The notes beneath the pieces are model-generated. The model had not been told where the DNA came from. It made no database searches and saw only the letters and a program-made list of their open reading frames with translations. A stretch of DNA of 64,000 nt from Neoarius graeffei. Its lineage: Eukaryota > Chordata > Actinopteri > Siluriformes > Ariidae. Below are positions 54,770-64,000 of this stretch, piece by piece; the first letter of the stretch is position 1; each line of letters starts with the position of its first letter. The translations under genes were made by a program, and so were the position numbers. The DNA lies in contig NC_083579.1 of NCBI RefSeq assembly GCF_027579695.1, positions 67,466,871 through 67,530,870 on the forward strand, read 5' to 3'.

Positions 54770-56395
54770 TAAATATCGGTAACACACTACTGTAAATCAA
54801 CTACAATGATTTTGCGTATCACCTTGTAAGGGCCGATGTATCGTACTTGTAATTTCTTACAAGTGCCTGGTTCTCGGAGGTCCTTTGTGGAGACCCATAC
54901 CCAATCTTCCGAGGAGTATTCTGGATTCTTGCCACTATGTTTGTCCACGTAGTGTTTGTACTTGGTATTTACTTATTCAAGTCTCTGATGTACTTCCTCC
55001 CACACATGCTGACTTTTCTCAAACCACGTATCTACTGCTGGTAGTTGAGAAGGTGTGTCATTCCATGGAAACGGGGTGTTGGCAGCCAAGCATCCACTGG
55101 AATGTTGTTAATAGTGTGGCAGAGTGCTTGAGAGAATTCTGTGCATACTCGGCCCATGGGAGAAACTGTGCCCAGTCCCTTTGATTTATCATGCAGAAGA
55201 TATGTAGAAAACATCTTATTTCCTGATTTGCACACTCCACCTGCCCACTGGATTGTGGGTGATATCTGGACATAAGACTTACGGATATGCTGAGTCTGTC
55301 CATAAAATTGGTCTATAGTCAGGAGATGAATTGAGGACCCCGGTCGCTTACAATATCTTCAGGAATACCAAAATAGTGGAATACATGGTTGAACAACAGT
55401 TCGGCTGTTTGGAAGGCTGTGGGTAGACCTGGTAGAGGGATGAGTTGGAGTGCTTTGGAAAAATGGTCTATGACTACCATGATGACAATGTTGCTTTGAG
55501 AGGGTGGTAAATCTGTGATGAAGTCTATTGCTATGTGTGACCAGGGTCTCTGAGGCACTGGGAGAGGGCCTAACTTTCCTGCAGGTGGGGCGTTTGGTAC
55601 CTTGGCTTGGGCGCACGCTGAACATGAGGACATGAAATGGTTTATGTGTGACATGTTTTTCCACCAGTATTTGTTCCTTATTAGCTGATAAGTGTGGTGA
55701 TTGCCAGGGTGACCCCTGGCTGGTGAGGAGTGGGCCCAGGTGATGAGTCTACCCCAATCTCTGGTGGGACATAGAGGAGTCCTGGGAGGCAGAGAAACTT
55801 CGACTGAAAACTTTTCCAGTAGTGGAATGAGTTGTGTGGCTGCGGGAGTTGTGGGGACGTGTGATGGAAGGGCCTGCATCACAACAGCAGCAAGCTGAGC
55901 CATCCTGGTGTTTAAGTCGCACAGCATCTGCTGATGTTCCCCCAACAGGCGTCCTTGAGCATTGAGAGCAGTTTGCTTTCCCTCCTTTGCTTCATCCATG
56001 CTGTGGTGAAGTATCCTGTCAGAAATGCAGGCACTTACAGATGTAGGTGCAAGGGGAGACTGGGGTCGTGCAAAATGTCGGAGGTATCCAAATCGGCATT
56101 CAGGAAGCAATGTCAGTAAACTAGCGAGGGTCGGGCGATCAACAAACAGGGCAGCGTAGAACAAGTGAAAAGACGAGGTCAAGCTGAAATAGAAACAAGG
56201 TCAATGAACTGGCAAGGCTATCAGAAAACAAATGGCTCAGTGTGAGTGGGAAAGAACACCAAAAGATACTTTGCGAGGAGCTACTTTGAGAGTGGGGCTT
56301 ATATAGGTGTGTAGCTGATTGTACTATGACCTGCAGGTGGAGTGATTAGTAGTCAGGTGACAGAGGGCGCTGTGGTTCTTGGATGTATCATACTT
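54770..56395 (-). mobile_element. Ty3/Gypsy LTR-retrotransposon fossil, partial
   Basis: Minus-strand remnant with an integrase region (zinc-binding and catalytic-core parts) and a gag-like part beside it in an order that shows internal loss. No flanking LTR pair was recognised. Broken, with several breaks; old to middle-aged. Parts of it recur in the next entry. Confidence 0.8.
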
Positions 56396-57900
56396 GTAAT
56401 TTCTTACAAGTGCTTGGTTCTTGGCGGTCCTTTGTCGAGACCCATACCCGATCTCCTGGGGAGTATTCTGGGTTCTTGCCTCCATGTTTGTCCACATAGT
56501 GTTTTCACTTGGTATTTACTTTTTCAGGCGGCACGGTGGTGTAGTGGTTAGCGCTGTCGCCTCACAGCAAGAAGGTCCGGGTTCGAGCCCCGTGGCCGGC
56601 GAGGGCCTTTCTGTGCGGAGTTTGCATGTTCTCCCCGTGTCCGCGTGGGTTTCCTCCGGGTGCTCCGGTTTCCCCCACAGTCCAAAGACATGCAGGTTAG
56701 GTTAACTGGTGACTCTAAATTGACCGTAAATGTGAGTGTGAATGGTTGTCTGTGTCTATGTGTCAGCCCTGTGATGACCTGGTGACTTGTCCAGGGTGTA
56801 CCCCGCCTTTCGCCCATAGTCAGCTGGGATAGGCTCCAGCTTGCCTGCAACCCTGTAGAAGGATAAAGCGGCTAGAGATAATGAGATGAGATTTACTTTT
56901 TCAAGTCTCTCATGTACTTCCTCCCACACTTGTTGACTTTTCTTAAACCATGTATCTACTGCTGATAGTTGAGAAGGTGTGTTGTTCCATGGAAACAGGG
57001 GGTGTTGGTAGCCGAGCATCCACTGGAATGGTGTTAATAGTGTGGCAGAGTGCTTGAGAGAATTCTGTGCATACTCGGCCCATGGGAGAAACTGTGCCCA
57101 GTCCCTTTCATTTCTCATGCAGAAGATACGTAGAAAACATCCTATTTCTTGATTTGCACACTCCACCTGCCCATTGGATTGCGGGTGATATCCAGACATA
57201 AGACTTACGGATACGCCGAGTCTGTCCATAAAATTGGGTGTTGTAGTTCAGAGCGGCCATGTTTGAATGCCGCTCTAAGCTTGTGTTCTCTGAGCCGTTA
57301 CTGACAGAAACCTTAAGGAGTTCCCTCTAGGAGCTATTGACTTTCTGGACCATCTCCTTCCTCTGGGTGCTGGCTTGTCTGGGTGTAGGCTGTGGAAGTC
57401 TTGTGTGAGTAGTGGGTCTAGTAGGTCCTTGTGGTTCACCCAGCTACATTCTTCTGGGCTGTAGCCCTCCCAATCCACGAGGTATTCCAGCTGACCTTGC
57501 CTGCGGCGAGAGTTTAGAATCTTCTTTACCTGGTAGATGGGTTCTTCCTCAGAGTCTGGAGAGGGGGGTTCTGGGGGGGGGGGGGGGGGGGGGTTCTGTG
57601 GCTAGGGGACCCTGTATGGCAGGCTTCAGGCAAGATACATGAAATTTTGGTGCCATTCTGCTGTGTGGTGGGCGTTCTAGTTTATATGAAACTTAGTTGA
57701 TTTTGCGTATCACCTTGTAAGGGCCTTGCCTTTACATACTTGTAAAGTATGCCCATTTACCTGCCCATTGGATTGCGAGTGATATCCGGACATAAGACTT
57801 ACGAATACGCTGAATCTATCCATAAAATTGGGTGTTGTAGTTCAGAGCGGCTATGTTTGAATGCCACGCTAACCTTGTATTTTCTAAGCCGTTACTCACA
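56396..57900 (-). mobile_element. Ty3/Gypsy fossil, second partial copy with chromodomain-like tail
   Basis: Repeats the integrase-end segment of the preceding fossil and adds a chromodomain-like C-terminal part, plus a short third repeat of the junction near 57700-57890. A SINE lies inside. Broken at several places and clearly not functional. Chromodomain-bearing Gypsy elements are common in fish. Confidence 0.75.
56527..56890 (+). mobile_element. SINE, full length, inside the Gypsy fossil
   Basis: 13-bp duplication ATTTACTTTTTCA at 56514-56526 and 56891-56903. It post-dates the fossil. Confidence 0.95.
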
Positions 57901-58282
57901 GTAATATTTACAAATAAGTAATATTAGTTACTAATGCTTCCTTAATGATGAATTAATCCGTGCACTAATCTTTTGCACATCAGGAAATAATGAAGCATCC
58001 AATCACCATCCACTTCAATAGGAACATCTGTACATTTATGCAGTTATCCAATCAGCCAATCATGTGGCAGCATCCATCCATCCATCCATCCATTGATTAT
58101 CCGTAACCGCTTATCCTGTGCAGGATTACGGGCAAGCTGGAGCCTATCCCAGCTGACTATGGGCAAGAGGTGAGGTACACCCTGGACAAGACACCAGGTC
58201 ATCGCAGGGCTGACACATAGAGACAAACAACCATTCACACTCACACCTACGGTCAATTTAGAGCCACCAATGACCCTAACCC

Positions 58283-59393
58283 ATAACTACGTCATCGCTT
58301 GTTTACCGCAATGCATTATGGGCGATACCCAGGGTCAGCTCTGCCGTATTGTTTACTTTTGCCTTTGTTAAACACTGCATTGTTCTATCTAACCAGTTTT
58401 AACCATGTCGCCTAAAGTGAATTGCTGTGTGCCTTACTGTATCTCCACAACAAAGAGAACACCTTATTTGAGCTTTTATCAGCTACCAGTTGAGAAGAAG
58501 AGAAGAAAGAAATGGATAAGTTTAATCTGCAACGAAAACCTTCGAACTGAATCGACATGGACAAGTGTTTATAACTTGTATTTCTCTGGCGGGAAAAAGA
58601 TGTACTTAAACTGTGACCCAGCAATATTTTCATGGTCTGCGGAATGGCCTTCGGTTATCGAAGATTATAACAATCAACATTGTTCATTGTCTGAAACTAG
58701 CGATATTCAAAAGCCTGTAAAACAAAGAAGCATTCTTCGGCCTTTGCCTCTCAACGTGCTGAAGCACTCGCCAGCCAACTAAGCCTGTTAGACTGATAAA
58801 ACTCCCAAACCACCAAGGGTTCTCTTTTGGGTATGTATAATGTTCAGTGTACCTCACTAGCGGCATTTATTGAAGAAAATGCATTTATACTGAACATGAC
58901 ATGGCAGATCAGCGGGTTTCCAATTTTTTTTTTTGTAATGTTTCCTGCTATCAAGTTTTATTTAACTAATCACTCATTTATCACTCGGACCGTTATTCAC
59001 CCACGAATCCCCTGTGATAGCACTGCAACGTGCCAATTCCTGATAGATTTGTTTTCTCAATAAAGTTTAGCTGGTGCAATATACGTCCTCAGAAATAAGA
59101 CATTCTGAGATTTGATGTTGTTGTTGTACAGTGTGGTAGATTCTGTCTAGACTCTTACCTTCTCACCAAGCTTGATCTGGATTCCGATTTTCTCTGCTGC
59201 AAACCCTCGACATGTTATCCACCTCTTTAAATCACCAATTTCATCGTCTTCCATGACAGAGCAGGGCAAAATCACTCCTCTCACGTAAAGTTAATCTGAC
59301 ATCCATCATATCGCTCAACTACCGACCCTGGCTATCCCCCACAATGCATTGCGGTAAACAAATGATGACATAGTTAAGCTTGGGGGCTATTAG
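58283..59393 (+). mobile_element. THAP-bearing inverted-repeat element in a SINE
   Basis: Bordered by CCTAACCC (58275-58282 and 59394-59401), an 8-bp duplication. Long inverted repeats lie just inside: left TGTTTACCGCAATGCATTAT, right complement TGTTTACCGCAATGCATTGT, extending over about 50 bp. An 8-bp duplication plus THAP would fit a P-element-like transposon; hAT is possible. Ends are approximate because the right repeat has about 17 extra bases. Confidence 0.7.
58405..58782 (+). CDS. THAP-like protein with two zinc ligands lost
   Basis: A 125-residue frame starts MSPKVNCCVPYC. Cys7/Cys8 and Cys12, Pro28 and Trp37 fit a THAP domain, and VYNLYFSGGKK aligns with the usual xCxxHFxGGK. The third and fourth zinc ligands are Tyr56 (TAT at 58570) and Tyr59 (TAT at 58579) where Cys and His are expected, each one transition away. 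The finger should not fold around zinc. The frame ends without a transposase domain. Confidence 0.65.
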   Translation: MSPKVNCCVPYCISTTKRTPYLSFYQLPVEKKRRKKWISLICNENLRTESTWTSVYNLYFSGGKKMYLNCDPAIFSWSAEWPSVIEDYNNQHCSLSETSDIQKPVKQRSILRPLPLNVLKHSPAN

Positions 59394-59700
59394 CCTAACC
59401 CGCATGTCTTTGAACTGTGGGGAAAACCAGAGCAAACCCACAGGGAGAACATGTAAACTCCACACAGAAAGGCCCCCATCAACCACTGGGCTTGAACTCA
59501 GAACCTTCTTGCTGTGAGGCAACATTACTAACCACTACACCACCGTGCCGCCTTCATGTAGCAGTAGTACCATCATAAAATCATGTTTATACAGTTCTAG
59601 CTTCAGTTAATGTTCATATCACACATCAGAATGGGGAAAAAGTATGATATCTGTGATTTTAACCATGTTGTTACAATTGTTGGTTGTTAGTACCAAATAG

Positions 59701-60077
59701 GGGCGGCACGGTGGTGTAGTGGTTAGCACTGTCGCCTCACAGCAAGAAGGTCCTGGATTCGAGCCCAGTGGCCAATGAGGGCCTTTCTGTGTGGAGTTTG
59801 CATGTTCTCCCCGTGTCCGTGTGGGTTTCCTCCAGATGTTCCGGTTTCCCCCACGGTCCAAAGACATGCAGGTTAGGCTAATTGGTGGCTCTAAACTGAC
59901 CGTAGGTGTGAATGTGAGTGTGAATGGTTGTCTGTGTCTATGTGTCAGGCCTGCGATGACTTGGTGACTTGTCCATGGTGTACCCCGCCTCTAGCCCATA
60001 GTCAGCTGGGATAGGCTCCAGCTTGCCTGCGACCCTGTAGGACAGGATAAGCAGCTACAGATAATGGATGGATGGAT
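59701..60077 (+). mobile_element. SINE, full length, GGAT tail
   Basis: Short duplication CCAAATAGG on both sides (near 59692 and 60082). Inserted in the Tc1 remnant. Confidence 0.92.
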
Positions 60078-60109
60078 GGTCCCAAATAGGTTGGTTTATA
60101 TATTTCAGA

Positions 60110-60486
60110 GGGCGGCACGGTGGTGTAGTGGTTAGTGCTGTCGCCTCACAGCAAGAAGGTCCTGGGTTCGAGCCCCGGGGCCGGCGAGGGCCTTTCTGTG
60201 TGGAGTTTGCATGTTCTCCCCGTGTCTGCGTGGGTGTCCTCTGGGTGCTCCGGTTTCCCCCACAGTCCAAAGGCATGCAGGTTAGGTTAACTGGTGACTC
60301 TAAATTGACCGTAGGTGTGAATGTGAGTGTGAATGGTTGTCTGTGTCTATGTGTCAGCCCTGTGATGACCTGGCGACTTGTCCAGGGTGTACCCCACCTT
60401 TCGCCCGTAGTCAGCTGGGATAGGCTCCAGCTTGCCTGCGACCCTGTAGAAGGATAAAGCGGCTAGAGATAATGAGATGAGATGAG
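60110..60486 (+). mobile_element. SINE, full length, GATGA tail
   Basis: 12-bp duplication ATATATTTCAGA at 60098-60109 and 60487-60498. Inserted in the Tc1 remnant only 32 bp from the preceding SINE. Confidence 0.95.
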
Positions 60487-60805
60487 ATATATTTCAGAAA
60501 CTGCTGATCTTAGACTTTCATCCACACGGAATGGTGCGAAAAACAAAACATATGGCGTGAGTGACAGTTCTGTGGGTGGAAACACCTTGTTGATAAGAGA
60601 AGTCAGAGGAAAATGGCCAGACTGGATCTGTTATAATCACTCTTTACAAACAAGCGGAAAAGCATCTCAGCAAGCACAAAACATCGAGGTGGATTGGTTT
60701 CAACAGGAGAAAACCACACTCCATGATTGGCTGATGAGATAACTGCATAAATGTGCAGGTGTACCTAGTGTATTAATTATGAATCATGAATAATGCAATA
60801 ACATA

Positions 60806-61326
60806 CACTACCATTCAAAAGTTTGGGGTCACTTTGAAATGTCCTTATTTTTGAAAGAAAAGCACTGTTCTTTTCAATGAAGATCACTTTAAACTAATCA
60901 GAAATCCACTCTATACATTGCTAATGTGGCAAATGACTATTCTAGCTGCAAATGTCTGGTTTTCGGTGCAATATCTCCATAGGTGTATAGAGGCCCATTT
61001 CCAGCACTCCAGTGTTCTAATGGTACAATGTGTTTGCTCATTGCCTCAGAAGGCTAATGGATGATTAGAAAACCCTTGTACAATCATGTTAGCACAGCTG
61101 AAAACAGTTGAGCTCTTTAGAGAAGCTATAAAACTGACCTTCCTTTGAGCAGATTGAGTTTCTGGAGCATCACATTTGTGGGCTCGATTAAATGCTCAAA
61201 ATGGCCAGAAAAATGCCTTGACTATATTTTCTATTCATTTTACAACTTATGGTGGTAAATAAAAGTGTGACTTTTCATGGAAAACACAAAATTGTCTGGG
61301 TGACCCCAAACTTTTGAACGGTAGTG
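60806..61326 (+). mobile_element. Tc1-type MITE, copy 3
   Basis: TA-flanked (60804-60805 and 61327-61328), ends CACTACCATTCAAAAG and CTTTTGAACGGTAGTG. About 521 bp. It closely matches copy 2 and lies just upstream of the flvcr2 promoter. Confidence 0.95.
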
Positions 61327-61417
61327 TATTACAGTACTTATTTGTGGAATTTATAAGAAGTTATTCAGGGAATGTATCACGTGCTGTGCTTTAAAGCCTG
61401 GGGAGGAGGAGGCAGGA

Positions 61418-61423
61418 TATAAA
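61418..61423 (+). promoter_or_regulatory. possible flvcr2 TATA box
   Basis: TATAAA in GGCAGGATATAAATCC after a GGAGGAGG stretch, about 155 bp before the start codon, with no transposon in between. Confidence 0.45.
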
Positions 61424-61576
61424 TCCGCATGGATTGACCCACTGATATGAGAATGTCAGAGTTCTGGGCACGCTTTATTCCCAGGTTCGTTTGTTACTGA
61501 CATTTTGCTGAGGTGGAAACTTGAACAGAAGTCAGATCTACCAGGCGGAACATGTACAATCGCATTAACTTTCAAG

Positions 61577-62110
61577 ATGCCACAGGAAGAAACTAGTGTC
61601 TCCAAAAGGGAGCGCGCAGAAGACCAAGGCGAAGGCACGGACGCGCGTACTGAGTGCGCTCAGGAGTCTCCAACCCGCCTGTACAGGAGAAGATGGCTGA
61701 TCGTTTTGCTCTTCAGCTCATATTCTCTGTGCAATTCGTATCAGTGGATCCAGTATGGAATCATCAGCAACATCTTCATGGATTTTTACAGCGTGAGCGC
61801 GTTCGCTGTAGACTGGATGTCCATGGTTTACATGCTCACTTACATACCACTGGTCTTCCCAGTAACGTGGCTTTTGGACAGGAAAGGGCTGCGAGTCGTT
61901 GCGCTCGTAGCCACCGCTGTGAACTGCGCGGGCGCATGGGTTAAAGTCGTGAGCGTCAAGCCGCACCTGTTCTGGGTGAGTGTGTTCGGGCAGGTCGTGT
62001 GCTCCATCGCGCAGGTGTTCATCCTCGGCATGCCGTCTCACATCGCCGCCGTGTGGTTCGGCCCGGAAGAAGTGTCCACCGCCTGCTCCATCGGCGTCTT
62101 CGGCAACCAG
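61577..62110 (+). CDS. flvcr2: FLVCR2 transporter, first coding exon only
   Basis: 178 residues end at FGNQ with a GTGAGT donor at 62111, the same place as in the human gene; later exons lie beyond 64000. A polar N-terminal tail (about 40 residues) is followed by [82 protein letters not shown], and [20 protein letters not shown] with [19 protein letters not shown]: about five membrane helices of a major facilitator protein. These closely match FLVCR2, a plasma-membrane choline transporter of brain endothelium earlier linked to heme and calcium. The Met at 61577 was chosen because it starts the hydrophilic tail; an in-frame Met at 61505 is an alternative. Confidence 0.93.
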
Positions 62111-62249
62111 GTGAGTCCATTGCACCTGGTGCGCAATCAAGAGCGCCGTGAAGTTGGACCTTTGGAAAATAAGGTCCATTATTGGACCTTTAGAGGCACG
62201 GCAGCTTCTCACTGGGGCAGTTCCCTCTAAGCCACTTATTTGTACCCAT

Positions 62250-62584
62250 CCATGCATCCATCCATCCATTATCTGTCACCGCTTATCCTGTTCTACAGGG
62301 TCGCAGGCAAGCTGGACCCTATCCCAGCTGACTATGGGCGAGAAGCGGGGTACACCCTGGACAAGTCGCCAGGTCATCGCAGGCCTGACACATAGAGACA
62401 AACAACCATTCTCACTTACAGTCAATTTAGAGCCCCCAATTAGCCTAACCTGCACTGTGGGGAAACCCACACAGACACGTGGAGGACATGCAAACTCCAA
62501 ACAGAAAGGCCCTCACCGGCCGCGTACCCAGAACCTTCTTGCTGTGAGTCGACAGTGCTAACCACTACACCACCGTGCCGCCCA
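62250..62584 (-). mobile_element. SINE, shortened, GGAT tail
   Basis: In flvcr2 intron 1. The middle is shortened around GCACTGTGGGGAAACCC. No clear duplication. Confidence 0.88.
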
Positions 62585-62597
62585 AGTAGGTATTTTT

Positions 62598-63588
62598 TTT
62601 TTATTGGGTGCCATATCAAAAGACATCGGCGACCAATTGCCTAGTGTAGAACAAGTGGAACAGTTTTTGGGTCGATTTTTGGGACCACTGCTTGATTTGG
62701 TCCATCAACGTCAGCCGTTGTTTTCCTGGTGATCTTTTTCCAGGGACTTTTCCAGAGAGTGCCAGGTGTTCTAGTTTTCCTTTTCGGATGATATGCCCAA
62801 GGAATTTTATTTGTCTGCCCCGAATTATTGCAAGCAGTTTTCGTTGGTATTCTGCTTCTTGAAGAACTTCGACATTGGATTTCCTCGCAGTCCAAGGAAT
62901 TTTGAGCATTCTACGCAGGAACCACATCTCAACTGCTTCTATTCGACTCAGGTCTGCCTTGCGCAACGTCCAAGACTCGGCACCATACAACAGAATGTGC
63001 CAGATGTAGCACTGAAGAACTCGTAGACAGGTGTTAATCGAGATTTTCATGTTGCAAAGAACACTCTTCATTGAAGAAAAGGCCTGTTTTGCCTGTGCTA
63101 TCCTGGACTTGATTTCCTTTGTAGGTTTCGCGTCGTCTGTAATGATTGAGCCGAGGTATTTAAACTGCTGTACTTGTTTGAGTTGTACTCCATTCAGAGT
63201 GATTTTACAATTCTTGGGTTGTTGTCTGGAAAGGACCATGCATTCGGTTTTATCTGTATTTATAGCCAAGCCATATTCTGTACTTTCTTTTACTAGACAA
63301 TCCACTAGCCTCTGTAGCTTTTCTTCTGATGTCGCAATTAAAACCGTGTCATCAGCATACCTAATGTTTGTGATGTTTACACCTCCGATTATCAAGCCTT
63401 CTAGGTCGTCAAGAGGGCGGAGGGTCTGCTCGCTGTAGAGGTTGTAAAAGTCTGGTGACTGTACACATCCCTGTCGCACTCCTCATTCGATTTTCACCCA
63501 TTCACTGAGAGAGTTGTTCTGACGGATCGCAGCTGTTTGATGGAAGTATAAGGATTGAATTATTCTTAAATCTTTGTCAAAAATGTCC
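62598..63588 (-). mobile_element. RTE-type LINE 3' part in flvcr2 intron 1
   Basis: The minus frame 63479-62616 has the reverse-transcriptase catalytic motif NIRYADDTVLIATSEEK, then LNGVQLKQVQQFKYLGSIIT, LLYGAESWTLRKADLSRIEA, FLRRMLKIPWTARKSNVEVL and GHIIRKGKLEHLALSGKVPG. One in-frame stop precedes RQGCVQSP. The 5' side ends where the mariner element starts at a TA. Confidence 0.88.
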
Positions 63589-63590
63589 TA

Positions 63591-64000
63591 CTTGCTTTTG
63601 ACAAGTAGGTATACAGTCATGAAAAACAAAACATTTGCACAAAACGTCATTTTATTGATTAGACAAACATATCAATCTCTCAAGTGTTCAAACTGTTTGC
63701 CCCCGGCATTCACACACTCCACTAGTCGAGTGGGGACACCCATGCACACTCTGGCACAAAGGTCTTTATCAGCATCAATTTCCTGGCAAGCCTTCCGTAT
63801 GAACTCAATCATGGCATCAACAGAACATGGCTTGCGTGTGAAAACCCTATCTTTTATACATCCCCAGAAAAAGAAGTCCATAGGGGTGAGATCCGGTGAA
63901 TGTGGTGGCCAGTCAACGCCTCCCCGACATCCAATCCACCTGTTGGGAAATTCTTTGTCAAGTAACGCACACACATTGAGTGCGAAGTATGGTGGCGTCC
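63591..64000 (-). mobile_element. mariner/Tc1-superfamily element, runs off the window
   Basis: Starts after TA (63589-63590); the end contains CAAGTAGGTATACAGTCATG. The minus frame 63974-63672 gives the transposase C-terminus with VDWPPHSPDLTPMDFFFWGC (catalytic carboxylate region) and KDLCARVCMGVPTRLVECVN. It is intact as far as visible. It inserted in the LINE. Confidence 0.85.

Larger units (their letters stand above)
58068..59552 (-). mobile_element. SINE split by a THAP-domain element
   Basis: GGAT tail at the left, tRNA-like head at the right (to 59552). Imperfect 13-bp duplications TCATGTGGCAGCA / TCATGTAGCAGTA mark insertion into the Tc1 remnant. 58283-59393 is foreign DNA within it. 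Confidence 0.88.
58011..60770 (+). mobile_element. Tc1-like remnant holding three SINEs and a THAP element
   Basis: Ends share TTTATGCAGTTATCCAATCA and its complement near 60740. Segments 58011-58067, 59553-59700, 60078-60109 and 60487-60770 read on in order: CCAATCATGTGGCAGCA; CATCAGAATGGGGAAAAAGT; TATATTTCAG; AAACTGCTGATC, then GGAATGGTGCGAAAAACAAA and GACAGTTCTGTGGGTGGAAA. This is a known fish Tc1 family. About 0.5 kb of Tc1 is spread over 2.76 kb. Confidence 0.85.

Noticed and set aside
43499-61400. batf gene
   Set aside because: Looked for the BATF basic region and zipper words (RREKNRIAAQKSRQRQ-like) in all listed frames; none found.
61718-62269. 183-residue minus-strand gene
   Set aside because: Shadow of flvcr2 exon 1 in another frame.

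Overview
The window is nuclear DNA of a ray-finned (teleost) fish. Three host genes with vertebrate intron-exon structure lie on the + strand, buried in a dense layer of fish-type transposons: about 30 copies of one tRNA-headed SINE, several Tc1/mariner families, a piggyBac, TTAA-inserting Kolobok-like elements, hAT-like MITEs and LINE fragments. The species cannot be named from the sequence alone.

Host genes: fos (c-Fos, four coding exons, 10099-12241), jdp2 (Jun dimerization protein 2, three coding exons, 42238-43498) and the first coding exon of flvcr2 (61577-62110; the rest is beyond the window). Their order and strand match the mammalian FOS-JDP2-BATF-FLVCR2 block, but I find no batf between jdp2 and flvcr2. 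fos carries recognisable immediate-early control: a CArG/SIE-like/FAP-like cluster at 9021-9069, a TATA box inside a palindrome at 9970-9991, and a palindromic CRE in intron 1 at 10596-10609. Fos and JDP2 are both AP-1-family bZIP proteins (Fos activates with Jun; JDP2 represses AP-1/CRE sites), so the first 43 kb is an AP-1 activator/repressor pair. FLVCR2 is a membrane transporter of the major facilitator superfamily.

Layout: 1-9 kb, decayed SINE, two Tc1 elements and a piggyBac ending 40 bp from the fos control cluster; 9-12.9 kb, fos; 13-42 kb, the fos-jdp2 interval, almost all transposons in nests, with one candidate untranslated jdp2 exon at 16.2 kb; 42.2-43.5 kb, jdp2; 43.5-61.4 kb, jdp2-flvcr2 interval with a 729-bp near-perfect palindrome inside a LINE, a TTAA element, a hAT-like element, a broken Ty3/Gypsy LTR-retrotransposon fossil, and a Tc1 remnant holding three SINEs, one of which holds a THAP-domain element; 61.4-62.1 kb, flvcr2 exon 1; 62.2-64 kb, SINE, LINE and mariner.

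The strongest unusual signals are the nested insertions, two different foldback elements (one a perfect TTAA insertion in a LINE reading frame, one built from about two dozen palindromic ATGCAT units), a short element carrying a RecQ-like helicase Walker A segment, TTAA elements carrying a THAP zinc finger and acidic exons, and two SINE copies truncated at the same base. No complete new gene system was found; most open frames here are transposon-derived.
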